From Paenibacillus sp. JQZ6Y-1 (lineage in GTDB: Bacteria; Bacillota; Bacilli; Paenibacillales; Paenibacillaceae), in the NCBI RefSeq assembly GCF_040719145.1, contig NZ_JBFDUZ010000003.1, forward strand, positions 310,001-374,000: 64,000 nucleotides of DNA, written 5' to 3'. Position 1 is the first letter of the stretch; each line of letters opens with the position of its first letter. The notes below the pieces were generated by a model. The model was given only the letters and a program-made list of their open reading frames with translations, was not told the origin of the DNA and made no database searches. The translations under genes were made by a program, and so were the position numbers. Below, piece after piece: positions 25,795 through 34,346 of this stretch.

Positions 25795-26393
25795 AGTTCC
25801 CTCCTTGAGGTTGGACATTCACGCTCATCGCTTGCTGGTTGGACATCGAGATACAAAACGCATGGTGTTAATTCACGGTCAGTAGGTCTAAATTACATAT
25901 ACAGCGAAATGACGGCGAGGGCAATATGGCAAATCTGATATTTCTGTCAGAATTGTTTTGGGAGTGGTTGGGGGTGAGATGATGAGCAGCATTCACTGCG
26001 GGAAGGAATAAGGGAACGGGACTCCGGTGGAGATACGAGAATCTACGGAATTGGGAGATACTTGTAGATTCTCGCATCTCCAAAGTCGCCCTTTTCCCTT
26101 ATTTCCTTCCCTCCGTTCCGTGCTTGCCCACCATCCCAACTCGCCATACCAAGCAAAAAATTCTTTTGGATGGGGGAGTTGGGGGAATAGAGATTTTTAG
26201 GGGATTGTGTTTGGGGATGGGGTTTTGAATGTGAGGTGTTGGTGGTATGCTTTGTTTGGCAAGGTTTTTATACATAATATGGAATTTGATTGAGATTTTG
26301 AATGGCATGAGAATGGAGTGTTAGAGTTGATAGTGTTTTGGAATACTTGTCTGACTGTTGGGTTTAGTTGGATGCGGAAAGGAGTAGATTGAG
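25795..26393. other. Non-coding region with dispersed palindromic element and C-poor tract
   Basis: No gene is supported in this roughly 600-bp gap. It contains copy 1 of a long palindromic element (26000-26111). On either side, and most strongly from 26160 to 26500, the plus strand has almost no C and is rich in G and T. The tract continues into the start of the next gene. Confidence 0.6.
26000..26111. repeat. Dispersed nested-palindrome element, copy 1
   Basis: The outer arms 26000-26016 (GGGAAGGAATAAGGGAA) and 26094-26111 are complementary with one bulged base. A small hairpin CTCC-GGT-GGAG follows the left arm. Inner arms 26029-26046 (GGAGAT, A, CGAGAATCTAC) pair with 26064-26081. A second copy lies at 33930-34111 with different outer-arm bases that still pair. 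Confidence 0.85.
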
Positions 26394-27311
26394 GTGTGGA
26401 GGTTATTGGGTGGTAGGTTGAGTGGATTGGGGAAGGTTTTGGTTGGGGGTGGGATTGTGGTTGTGTTGGGGATGGGGAGTTGGGTTGGGTACGTTGATGC
26501 GGGTGGGGTTCCTGATGAGGTGCGGGGGAAGATTGAGCAGGAATTGCGGAATTCGCAGACACAGGTTCATATTCTTGGGCAGAATCAGGGTGTGCAAGGG
26601 CATGAGAATCTTCCGGTTCGTGAGGATACATATACGTTAGGTGAAGGGTATCGGTATTATGTTTTGGATGGCATGGCGATAGAGCAGCTGGGTGGGCAGG
26701 CAGATGAACGTGGGATTTCTTCGGATCAGGTGCTGGATATGGCGGGGTATGTGTTTACGACGCAGTATCGGGGGAAGGATCAGTCATTGCTATATGCGTC
26801 TACTCCGCCAAAATATGATGAGATTACGATGGTGGCGACGTCGGAAGGATTTTCGGAGAAGGATTTTACAGGACCGCTACGGCATGCGATGGCTTGGAGT
26901 CAGTATGATACGAAGGGTATGTTGATTGACGATCAGCGTACGGGGATTAAGGCATTGGTTACTCATATGGATGGTCAGGAGCAGGTGATGCTACTGCAAA
27001 ATAGTATGTTGTTGAAGATGAAGCAATTTGATACGTTGACGCTACAGGCATTTGTACATCGATTATGGAATGCGGAACAAACGCGCGCGGATGAGCAACT
27101 TGCAGCGGGACAGGAACGGAATGATGGTCGTGCTGGTGAGATGTCTGGTTCCGCTGGATCTGGGATGAATGTAGATGGTGTAGCGAATGAGGATGAGAGT
27201 AATACTGCGCTTAGAATGATGTGGGGTTGGGTTGCTGGGGGAATATTGATTGTAGGGTTTGCGGGATGGTGGGTTGCTCGTAGAGTTGGGAATCATCGTC
27301 GGCAGAAATGA
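26394..27311 (+). CDS. Bitopic membrane protein of unknown function
   Basis: A protein of 305 residues from GTG 26394 with AAAGGAG 9 bp upstream. There is an N-terminal membrane segment (about 13-31, GKVLVGGGIVVVLGMGSWVGYV), a soluble external domain of about 200 residues, a polar linker (about 230-265) and a C-terminal membrane helix (WGWVAGGILIVGFAGWWVARR) with a basic tail. No family is recognised. The first 40 and last 40 codons use G- and T-ending codons almost exclusively (TTG, GGG, GTG), unlike neighbours; the middle is ordinary. It lies downstream of a palindromic element and ends before a terminator. Confidence 0.6.
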   Translation: MWRLLGGRLSGLGKVLVGGGIVVVLGMGSWVGYVDAGGVPDEVRGKIEQELRNSQTQVHILGQNQGVQGHENLPVREDTYTLGEGYRYYVLDGMAIEQLGGQADERGISSDQVLDMAGYVFTTQYRGKDQSLLYASTPPKYDEITMVATSEGFSEKDFTGPLRHAMAWSQYDTKGMLIDDQRTGIKALVTHMDGQEQVMLLQNSMLLKMKQFDTLTLQAFVHRLWNAEQTRADEQLAAGQERNDGRAGEMSGSAGSGMNVDGVANEDESNTALRMMWGWVAGGILIVGFAGWWVARRVGNHRRQK

Positions 27312-27347
27312 ATTGCGATAGAGCATTAAGTTCCAATCCATATCTAT

Positions 27348-27428
27348 AGGATCGAGATTGGTATATGTATCTGTAGCGCGATCGGTATATGTATTGGTCT
27401 ATGTATCTATAGCGGTATTTGTATTTAT
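27348..27428. repeat. Degenerate GGTATATGTAT-type repeat
   Basis: Three to four imperfect units of roughly GGTATATGTATCTGTAGCG (at about 27358, 27390, 27402, 27421) lie between the bitopic-protein gene and its terminator. The array is diverged and has no evident function. Confidence 0.55.
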
Positions 27429-27501
27429 GAAATCATAAAAAATGTTGTGATTGTTCTCTACTCTATTTACGGGGAATTGGGCAATGGTGTGGGACAATAC
27501 A

Positions 27502-27540
27502 AAAAAGGGATACCTGCTGGAATAGCGGGTGTCCCTTTTT
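27502..27540. terminator. Bidirectional terminator
   Basis: A 17-bp stem (27502-27518 with 27524-27540) with two wobble positions, A and T runs at its ends, lies between convergent genes. Confidence 0.9.
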
Positions 27541-27581
27541 GATGGAATGTTTGGTTAGAACCATTCCGCGTCCCAAGTCAC

Positions 27582-27845
27582 TTAGGCTTCTTCGAAGATT
27601 TTTTCGACCTGTGGCATGATGTCGTCCCAGCTTGCATCGGGCAGTTTGCTGACAGTTACGAAGTCGCGCATACCGAAGATGTTGTCTACGCCGTCGATAT
27701 TCACGAGCGCTTGTGCCAGTGCGTGATCCGTTGTATCGCCAGCTTTCACGGACTTGCTACCTGCACCTTCGAAGATCGTTTGGTCTGCGTTGATTTTTAC
27801 AGCATTGGGGTTAGGTGTTGGTTGTACTTGGATTTGAATCGCCAT
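27582..27845 (-). CDS. Nfu/NifU N-terminal domain protein
   Basis: A protein of 87 residues from ATG 27845 (AAGGAG 10 bp upstream). IQVQPTPNPNAVKINADQTIFEG and LFxIDGVDNIFGMRDFVTVSK-type sequence identify the Nfu_N domain (PF08712), the N-terminal part of Nfu Fe-S scaffold proteins. The C-terminal CxxC NifU domain that binds the cluster is absent, so the protein cannot be a complete scaffold. It lies 42 bp downstream of a HEAT-type gene on the same strand; in S. aureus-type CvfC proteins these two kinds of domain occur in one chain. Confidence 0.85.
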   Translation of the reverse strand: MAIQIQVQPTPNPNAVKINADQTIFEGAGSKSVKAGDTTDHALAQALVNIDGVDNIFGMRDFVTVSKLPDASWDDIMPQVEKIFEEA

Positions 27846-27887
27846 GGGTGTCATTCTCCTTTGCATCCTATAGTGGTGTATGGGCAG

Positions 27888-28430
27888 TCAGGAATTGCGT
27901 TTGTTGTTACGTGTGTTGGCTTTTGGCTTGTCTTTTTTCGGGTTGATCGTCAGATCAAGACTTTCCCAGCGACCGCGCAGCCAGTTATCGAATTCGTCGC
28001 CTTTTTCGCCTTCATAGGCGTTGTAGATGTCGGCACGCATTTTGTTCAGCTTGTCTTTGAAGTCCTCGTAGCTATGATCAGCAGGCAAGCTTTTTTTGAT
28101 ACGGATCAGCGTTTTGGTCATGTGGTTGAACAGTTCGCCACCTTGACGTTCCGGCAATTCCACTTCTTGTCCTAGTTGACGTAGCTGCTCATATGCTTCC
28201 TGACGCACTGCTGTTACTGGATCATTGTGCAGCAAATGTTGCAGCAGATCGATCACTGGTGGCTGATTGTACTGACCCAGTTCGCGTGCAGCTTGCTGGC
28301 GGCGCTGCCAATCCGATTGACGATGCGCATCCTTTTTCAGCTGGCTATAGTTTTCCGGCAGTTCATATTGTCGGGCAGACACAGCCTGCTCCTGTTGTTC
28401 TTCATTGAATTCGTTACTCAAAATATTCAT
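27888..28430 (-). CDS. HEAT-repeat-like conserved protein
   Basis: A protein of 180 residues from ATG 28430 (GAGAGG close upstream; 28451 is an alternative start). The middle has HEAT-like helices (DWQRRQQAARELGQYNQPPVIDLLQHLLHNDPVTAVRQEAYEQLRQLG), a scaffold for protein binding. The C-terminal 80 residues (TKTLIRIKKSLPADHSYEDFKDKLNKMRADIYNAYEG) are charged and helical. No catalytic motif is seen. Adjacent and cotranscribed with the Nfu_N gene; together they resemble a split CvfC-type protein. Confidence 0.65.
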   Translation of the reverse strand: MNILSNEFNEEQQEQAVSARQYELPENYSQLKKDAHRQSDWQRRQQAARELGQYNQPPVIDLLQHLLHNDPVTAVRQEAYEQLRQLGQEVELPERQGGELFNHMTKTLIRIKKSLPADHSYEDFKDKLNKMRADIYNAYEGEKGDEFDNWLRGRWESLDLTINPKKDKPKANTRNNKRNS

Positions 28431-28618
28431 TTCCTCTCTGTGCTTCATCACATGAAGCGTGCATTGTTCCAGCCTCTATATTAGCATACTTACCACGCTT
28501 GCAGCATATCAACACCAAAATGCGCATAATCCTTTTTACAGCATACCCGATTTCATGGAAGTGACTTTTGTAATTATGGTACGATACAGCTATACATAGA
28601 CCTACAGGAGGAACGATT

Positions 28619-30931
28619 GTGTTTAGAAAAATACTACGCTTATTCCCCATTTTGATCTTTCTATTTCCTGCTATTTTGTTGAGCTACTTCGTGTGGAACG
28701 ATTATAAGGATAGCTTGAGTCCCGAAACGTTCAAGCAGTATACGAATGAGATCAGCGATATTTTTTATGTCGATCAGGGAAATCGTGTCATCGCGCTCTC
28801 TCCCTCCACCTCAGATAACCAGCTGAAGGCGTATCTCTACCAAGCCGACGGCTCGCAATATGAGGGTGAGATGAACATGAGTTCGAATGTTTTCATGGAG
28901 CATCTGGCAGCCTACCAGAAGGGGCAGCTTCTTCTTGCTGTCAAAGGTCAAACGGACGATGCCCATGCCTACCTGCTGGATACGGCAACCAAGCAGCTTA
29001 CCAATCTTATCGACCAGTCTGTGCCGATTGGCGGCTATCTCAGTTCGGACAGCAACATCTGGCGTAATCAAATCATTTTCGCACAGGCAGACCAGAGTGG
29101 ACAAAAGGAGGCTTTTATCGCATGGATTGCCCAAGGCAAATTCCATTCTATCAACTTGCAAGATGGCAGTTATTTTAAAGGGCAGCGTCCAGTCAGAATC
29201 GATGCGGTTGACGATACATTTGACGATGCAGGCGGCACCATTCCGATGTTCCAAATATCGCTGGTAGACTCCACCACCGCTTACATTAGCGGCATTCGAG
29301 ATGACAAAGGTGAGATCGACGTGTACTACCATCCTGAAAAGGAAGAAACTCCTTTCGAGGCGGAAGATCTGGCACAGCTGCAATTCCGCAAGCACTTTGG
29401 TACGCAGTCGCGCCCGACGATCAAGATCGACAGCACGTATCCGTCACAGGCGTACACGTATTCACAGGACGATGACCGATTACAGGCTGTGCCTACGCCC
29501 AAGCCAGTCTATGAGCCGAAGCTCTTTTTACTAAATGACAATGAGATTCTCATCGCTGGTTCCACAACACCAGACCCAGTCAAGGGCAAACGCAGCGGTT
29601 ATGTATATAACGAACAAACCAAAGCATCCACCGATGTCTCTGCCCTGCTAGTCGGCTTGAGCACAGAAGACTTGAAAAACAGCAGCCTGCAATTTTACAA
29701 GGAATTCAACAGCCCACAGCTCTACTATTCGTATGAAGATCATGGTGGCGGCTGGTTGAATACCAAGACGAACAAAATGGCTTCGCTGCAAACCAAAACG
29801 GTACAAAACTGGCAGCTGAACGGACAAACAGGAGCAGTGAGCGATTCGCCATCGTTGCACGGATTTTTGGCTTTTGTTCGTCAAGGTGGAGCGCTGGTGA
29901 TCAACTGGTTTATCTGGCTTGCCCTTCCGGTACTGCTGTTTGTCGTGCCGCTCATTCTGAGTCCGCTGATGCGCTCTCGGAAGAAACGGCAGCTTGCCAG
30001 AGGCGTTGTGCTGGATGCGGTGATTACCCGAATGAAGGAAACCAGCACCCGAATCAATGACCAGCCATTGGTCGACTTTACGATTTCGTTTTCGTTCGAA
30101 GGACAGCCGCGTGAGCTGCATATACGCAAAGTCATCTCGCTGCTGAATGCTCCATCTGTCGGTGATACGGTCATGATCAGCTATGATCCAGCACGCAACA
30201 AAGCGATATTTATTACCGAACAGGACGATGTTCTGTTGCCAGAAGATGCTGACGAACCGGAATGGATTTATAATGCCACACTTCAGCGGATCGATCGCAT
30301 CGATACTGTACAGCGTGGAGAAGCGTTGCTGCTGCATTTTGAAGCCGATGGAGATCATTATGCCATTCCTGTTGTTCAGCCTGTCGGATTCACCTATCGG
30401 ACATGGGAACAGGCGACCCTCGCTATTATTGGCGGTGTGCCGCGTCTATTCCGCTACGGCTCCACTCAGCCGTATCGTCCAGAGGATCATCTGACCCTGC
30501 AAGGCGAACTGATCTACAGCAAGCCGTATCCGCTGCGCAGTGGAGATCGCCAGCTGGTGCTGATGGAAATCTCCATTCAGGCAGGTGAGAATGTGATCAA
30601 GCGGATGAATAGTCTATTCGTACAGGAAGCGATGCTGACTACATTGCGGACGGGGATGACGATCCCAGTTAGCATCAATCGGTATGAATTGGAGCGTGAA
30701 ATTCGTCTACTGCGCGGCAAGCAGGGCAGTGCCATCGTGCAGCGAGTGGAATTCCAAGGAACGGTTGGCGAACGTCCCTATGCGCTCATTACTGTGCAGC
30801 GTCATGGACGGGATTATCAAATTGAACAGTCGATTGAACCACTGTTCGGCGTGCAGATCGGCGACGAATTGTGGATAGCTTATGATGAACAATCACAGGA
30901 CGCGGTCATTGTAAAATATGCTTCTACCTGA
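28619..30931 (+). CDS. Large membrane protein with DUF3592-like segment
   Basis: A protein of 770 residues from GTG 28619 with AGGAGG 6 bp upstream. It has an N-terminal membrane helix (about 7-27), an external region of about 380 residues with WD/propeller-like short strands (LFLLNDNEILIAGSTTPDP), then a pair of membrane helices (about 425-450, WFIWLALPVLLFVVPLIL). After that comes a cytoplasmic part with RGVVLDAVITRMKET ... FEGQPRELHIRKVISL ... SVGDTVMISYDPARNKAIF, the pattern of DUF3592. A second similar barrel seems to occur near the C-terminus (GTVGERPYALITVQRHGRDYQIEQ ... IGDELWIAYDEQSQDAVIVK). Function unknown. A 14-bp tandem repeat follows. Confidence 0.6.
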   Translation: MFRKILRLFPILIFLFPAILLSYFVWNDYKDSLSPETFKQYTNEISDIFYVDQGNRVIALSPSTSDNQLKAYLYQADGSQYEGEMNMSSNVFMEHLAAYQKGQLLLAVKGQTDDAHAYLLDTATKQLTNLIDQSVPIGGYLSSDSNIWRNQIIFAQADQSGQKEAFIAWIAQGKFHSINLQDGSYFKGQRPVRIDAVDDTFDDAGGTIPMFQISLVDSTTAYISGIRDDKGEIDVYYHPEKEETPFEAEDLAQLQFRKHFGTQSRPTIKIDSTYPSQAYTYSQDDDRLQAVPTPKPVYEPKLFLLNDNEILIAGSTTPDPVKGKRSGYVYNEQTKASTDVSALLVGLSTEDLKNSSLQFYKEFNSPQLYYSYEDHGGGWLNTKTNKMASLQTKTVQNWQLNGQTGAVSDSPSLHGFLAFVRQGGALVINWFIWLALPVLLFVVPLILSPLMRSRKKRQLARGVVLDAVITRMKETSTRINDQPLVDFTISFSFEGQPRELHIRKVISLLNAPSVGDTVMISYDPARNKAIFITEQDDVLLPEDADEPEWIYNATLQRIDRIDTVQRGEALLLHFEADGDHYAIPVVQPVGFTYRTWEQATLAIIGGVPRLFRYGSTQPYRPEDHLTLQGELIYSKPYPLRSGDRQLVLMEISIQAGENVIKRMNSLFVQEAMLTTLRTGMTIPVSINRYELEREIRLLRGKQGSAIVQRVEFQGTVGERPYALITVQRHGRDYQIEQSIEPLFGVQIGDELWIAYDEQSQDAVIVKYAST

Positions 30932-30969
30932 TCATAAGAACGTCCAGCGATACAGCAGCTCAAGATGAT

Positions 30970-31076
30970 GCTTTACTGTTATTGCTTTACTGTTATTGCT
31001 TTACTGTTATTGCTTTACTGTTATTGCTTTACTGTTATTGCTTTACTGTTATTGCTTTACTGTTATTGCTTTACTC
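30970..31076. repeat. 14-bp tandem repeat, seven copies plus partial
   Basis: The unit GCTTTACTGTTATT repeats identically from 30970 to 31067, followed by a diverged part copy (GCTTTACTCTCAT). It lies between convergent genes, 38 bp after a stop codon. Confidence 0.97.
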
Positions 31077-31123
31077 TCATAGCCTTACTTTCACACCATT
31101 GCTCACAATAGCGATGCCACCAA

Positions 31124-31840
31124 TCAACGGAACGGGCTAAGCTTGAACAGACCGATGTCTGCAATAATATCGCGGATACGGGCGATCTGCTGTTTCGCCT
31201 CATCTGCTGCACGGGATGCCGGATATTGTTCCGAGCCGCCCAACAGCTCTAGCTTAATGAGTCGCATCAGATGAATGAGTCGGCGATTCGCTTCACCTGC
31301 TGGATCATCGGCAGAGATTTGGCGTTCGAGATCACTCGACTGCACCATGTCTCCTTGCAGAAAACGCTGGTGTACATCGCGCTTAATCTCCACCACGTCT
31401 GGCTTGCCCGTGTTCACTGCTGATTCAATCGCGGCGATAGCTTGCTGCTTGGCTGCATCAGCTTGTTCGGCTGGTGCCAGTACGGCATGCAGCACATGGG
31501 CAATTTCTATCCATGTCCAGTAGTTGTAGTTATTATTAAAAGGAAGTGCGATGAGTGGCTCTACAATCTGGCGTGCCTTTTCTTTTTCCCCATTCACATA
31601 CAGTAGCTGTGCCAGTTCAACGAAGCATTGCAGCTGCGCTTTGTCACCGCGCATTTGGCGCTTGGGAAGACGCTGGATATAGTCGGCTAGCGTTGACTGG
31701 GTGGATGCAGTGTCGGTATTGACAGTTGCGGCGCTAGAGCTGGCAGATTCGCTAGTGGAAGGCGCAACATTGGATAATGGAGACTGGGCGGCTTCCTGAA
31801 TGTGTGCGAGAGCTTGTTGTAGCGTTTGTGTTTCACTCAT
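31124..31840 (-). CDS. Hypothetical cytosolic helical protein, TPR-like
   Basis: A protein of 238 residues from ATG 31840 with GGAGG upstream. A low-complexity Ser/Thr/Ala stretch (residues 18-50) is followed by helices resembling a tetratricopeptide region: QLQCFVELAQLLYVNGEKEKARQIVEPLIALP and NYNYWTWIEIAHVLHAVLAPAEQ. The C-terminal ANRRLIHLMRLIKLELLGGSEQYPASRAADEAKQQIARIRDIIADIG is helical. No enzyme motif, signal peptide or membrane segment is seen. I do not recognise a named family. Confidence 0.6.
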   Translation of the reverse strand: MSETQTLQQALAHIQEAAQSPLSNVAPSTSESASSSAATVNTDTASTQSTLADYIQRLPKRQMRGDKAQLQCFVELAQLLYVNGEKEKARQIVEPLIALPFNNNYNYWTWIEIAHVLHAVLAPAEQADAAKQQAIAAIESAVNTGKPDVVEIKRDVHQRFLQGDMVQSSDLERQISADDPAGEANRRLIHLMRLIKLELLGGSEQYPASRAADEAKQQIARIRDIIADIGLFKLSPFR

Positions 31841-32169
31841 TGGCTGTACCTCCGGTTATATGTATTGTAGGGTCGCAATCTTTTATTCTACTGAATGTTT
31901 GCTTACAAAAAATGTTTGCTCACAAAAAGCACGATTGGGATGGATGTATGCAGCAGTCTTGCCTACCTATTAATCTCGCTCAACTGCTACGCTTATCAAT
32001 GGTATATCGTTTCTCTGTACATCATTAACCCATACAGTATAACTGAAAAAACAAATTCAACTCCAGCACACAACAATCAAAAAGGTCAGAACCGATAGAT
32101 ACATAATCACGGTTCTGACCTTTTTGCCTATGGTATATATCATGATGTCTATGACGACGAGGTGATCCT
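31841..32169. other. Intergenic region with terminator
   Basis: No gene is seen. The left part is the promoter area of the TPR-like gene. The right part holds a strong hairpin (32079-32094 with 32110-32125) that ends the RpiR transcript. Confidence 0.7.
32079..32125 (-). terminator. Intrinsic terminator of the RpiR operon
   Basis: A perfect 16-bp stem (32079-32094 with 32110-32125, AAAAAGGTCAGAACCG) with T runs at both ends lies 45 bp after the RpiR stop. Confidence 0.9.
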
Positions 32170-33006
32170 CTATACTCGTTTGGGCAACCATTTGCTGTAT
32201 TGACGGCGTAGGCGGTGCAGCTCCTCACCGTGACGCATTGCTTTTTGCTCCTGCGATTTGCCAACTGCGACGATCAGCGCTTCCAGCATAACGAGCGGAG
32301 CTGCCATAGAATGGAACTCCCATACTTCGCCGCGTGCCGTGTACAGCGCGACATCTGCTTTTTGCCGCATGTCGCTAACGACCAGATCGGTTAGCAGAAT
32401 AATGTGACAGCCGCATTGACGTGCATAATCGAACAGCGTTGCCATCTCTGGCGATTCGGATACAAAGCCGAACATGACTACAGCATCCCCAGTACGCAAA
32501 TGGATCAAATACTCTAGTATCTCATGCCCGCCGTAATCCATTGTACGGACACGATTACCAAATCGAGTGAGCCGGAATTGCAATAGCTCTGCCAATGCGC
32601 GCGCCGAGCCGGGCGCGTAAATGTGAATGGTATTGGCTTCGGTCAGCATCCGTACCGCCCGATCAAACTCCTTTTGCTCCAAGCGGTCGGCGGTTTGCTG
32701 CAAATAATCGACGGTGTCCATAATCTGGGCGGTGGTGCTACCCTGCTCCTCCAAACGTTCAAAGGCGGATTGCAGCTTGCGTGTTGGCGAAATCAGCCCT
32801 TCTTTTTTTACGCGGTTTTTGAATTCCTTTAGATTGCGACATTCAATCTCTGCCCAGAAGCGTGAAACGGTTGATACGCTCACCTCACAAGCGGACGCGA
32901 TGTCTTCCTCTACCATAAACGGGATGCCGTCGATATGTTTCAAAATATAATCAGCCACACGCTGATGACTGCGCGACAATTTGACATGATCAAAAGTCAG
33001 CCCCAT
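32170..33006 (-). CDS. RpiR/MurR-family regulator (HTH + SIS domain)
   Basis: A protein of 278 residues from ATG 33006 (GGGAGGG upstream). The N-terminal HTH_6 has KLSRSHQRVADYILKHIDGIPFMVEEDIASACEVSVSTVSRF. Residues about 115-240 form a SIS sugar-phosphate isomerase-like sensor (ANTIHIYAPGSARALAELLQFRLTRFG; DAVVMFGFVSESPEMATLFDYARQCGCHIILLTD). RpiR proteins sense phosphorylated sugars or related phosphate esters. It lies 81 bp downstream of a PHP phosphoesterase gene on the same strand and near an ABC transporter, which suggests the locus handles an organophosphate. Confidence 0.9.
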   Translation of the reverse strand: MGLTFDHVKLSRSHQRVADYILKHIDGIPFMVEEDIASACEVSVSTVSRFWAEIECRNLKEFKNRVKKEGLISPTRKLQSAFERLEEQGSTTAQIMDTVDYLQQTADRLEQKEFDRAVRMLTEANTIHIYAPGSARALAELLQFRLTRFGNRVRTMDYGGHEILEYLIHLRTGDAVVMFGFVSESPEMATLFDYARQCGCHIILLTDLVVSDMRQKADVALYTARGEVWEFHSMAAPLVMLEALIVAVGKSQEQKAMRHGEELHRLRRQYSKWLPKRV

Positions 33007-33087
33007 CGCCGTCCCTCCCTTATTGATCTATATACATGTCCATCATGTTAATCCTCTATCATACTTCATACTTCGATGTTGAAACGA

Positions 33088-33861
33088 TTATCCGTGCAGT
33101 GAATCGACAACCTCGACTTTCTTTTTCAGCATTTTTTTCACCGTATTAGCGGCGCGTACTTGTAAATGTAGAGACGGCGAAATGTGGCGCTTGCACTGTC
33201 CAGCGGCGATGGCGGCGCGAATGTCTGCAACCGTCTCATAATTGCCCGGTAATTCGTTGTACACGCAGCCGACTTGGAACATCTGGTGTGCGTCGCTGCC
33301 TGCCACAACAGGTACATCGTGCTCCTCACCTAATGTTAGTACTTTCGCGATATTTTCCTGAATACCGATTTCGTGCAGATCTTTGCCATTCAGATCAAAA
33401 GCGTCGAAGCGACGCAGCAGCTCTGGTGCTACATGATACAGATGATTGGATTCGCGGAATGGATGACCGCCGATGACCATCAGACCAGCAGGTTCGCACA
33501 GCTCGAACAAGGCTTCCAACGGGATAAAGTGATCTGATGAGGTATAGCCTTCCAGTGCTTTACGGACGTTCAGCAGTTGCTCCTTCGGTCCGCTGATCAG
33601 GATATGACCGCCCTCGGCAACGTCTACTTCCATACCAGTAAAGATGCGGAATCCGTTACGATCGTAATAGTGACCATTGCATGGAAAATGCTTGTCGAGC
33701 GTGCCGTATACATCGTCGAAGCGATGGGTATTGAAGTGCTCGGTCAGGATGATCGCATCCAGCCCGTGCATCACGGCTTCGTCGAGGATGGTGGTGAAAT
33801 GGTCGATGGAGAAGTCGGTTTTTTTGGACAGTTTGGCGTGAATGTGGAAATCGAATTTCAT
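33088..33861 (-). CDS. PHP-domain phosphoesterase
   Basis: A protein of 257 residues from ATG 33861 (GGAGG upstream). The PHP metal-binding motifs are present in order: DFHIHAK (residues 4-10), LTEHFN (about 40), FTGMEVDVAEGGHI (Glu about 76), GGHPF (about 133) and AGSDAHQ (about 190). These bind a trinuclear metal centre that hydrolyses phosphate monoesters or diesters. It lacks polymerase or HisK fusions and is a stand-alone YciV/TrpH-like form. Its neighbours (RpiR regulator, ABC importer) suggest that it dephosphorylates an imported organophosphate. Confidence 0.85.
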   Translation of the reverse strand: MKFDFHIHAKLSKKTDFSIDHFTTILDEAVMHGLDAIILTEHFNTHRFDDVYGTLDKHFPCNGHYYDRNGFRIFTGMEVDVAEGGHILISGPKEQLLNVRKALEGYTSSDHFIPLEALFELCEPAGLMVIGGHPFRESNHLYHVAPELLRRFDAFDLNGKDLHEIGIQENIAKVLTLGEEHDVPVVAGSDAHQMFQVGCVYNELPGNYETVADIRAAIAAGQCKRHISPSLHLQVRAANTVKKMLKKKVEVVDSLHG

Positions 33862-34346
33862 TGTGGGTGCCTCCGGGTGAATGTATTTGGATTGGGTTTA
33901 TTTGGTGTGGATCGAGTATACTGCGCTCCGGGAAGGGATTGGGAAACGGACTCCGGTGGAGCTACGAGAATCTACGGATTAGGAAATACTTGTAGATTCT
34001 CGCACCTCCAAAGCAGTAAGATATTTTGCTTCGCAAAAATCACTTTTGATTGAACCCCGTGTTTGAAAATCGCAAACACTAGAAGTCGTCCTTTTTCCCA
34101 ATTCCCTTCCCTCCGCTCCGAGCGATTTGCATACTTTGGTAGAACCAGTGCAGCAAATTCACCCGGAGGGGGATGGGAGTAGTAGGTTAAGGAATGTAGG
34201 GCATGTTACTTTGAAAGATTGGTATAAGGTGACTATGAGATTGGACTTGGTAATTTAGAGATAGCCATTTCTGTTTTTCTGCTTCTCCTTACCAAGCCGC
34301 ATGTATTACTTTTCTTTCTATACCTTTTGTATACCCTATACCCTTC
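33862..34346. other. Non-coding region with palindromic element copy 2
   Basis: No gene is supported in these 485 bp. The region contains element copy 2 (33930-34111) in a G/T-rich plus strand. A 12-bp imperfect inverted repeat (34334-34346 with 34374-34385, CCCTATACC core) spans the stop codon of the ABC ATPase gene; it has no T run. Confidence 0.6.
33930..34111. repeat. Dispersed nested-palindrome element, copy 2 (with 72-bp insert)
   Basis: The outer arms 33930-33945 (GGGAAGGGATTGGGAA) and 34095-34111 pair with one bulge. The CTCC-GGT-GGAG hairpin and the inner arms CGAGAATCTAC / GTAGATTCTCG match copy 1. Between the inner and right outer arm are about 72 extra bases (34014-34085) holding two more perfect hairpins: TTTTGC-TTC-GCAAAA and GTGTTTG-N7-CAAACAC. 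Confidence 0.85.

Noticed and set aside
26403-26603. Minus-strand Pro/Asn-rich frame in the C-poor tract
   Set aside because: Proline- and histidine-rich translation results from the strand bias; opposes a better-supported gene with a ribosome site.
30970-31076. CRISPR-like array
   Set aside because: Contiguous 14-mers without spacers; tandem repeat only.
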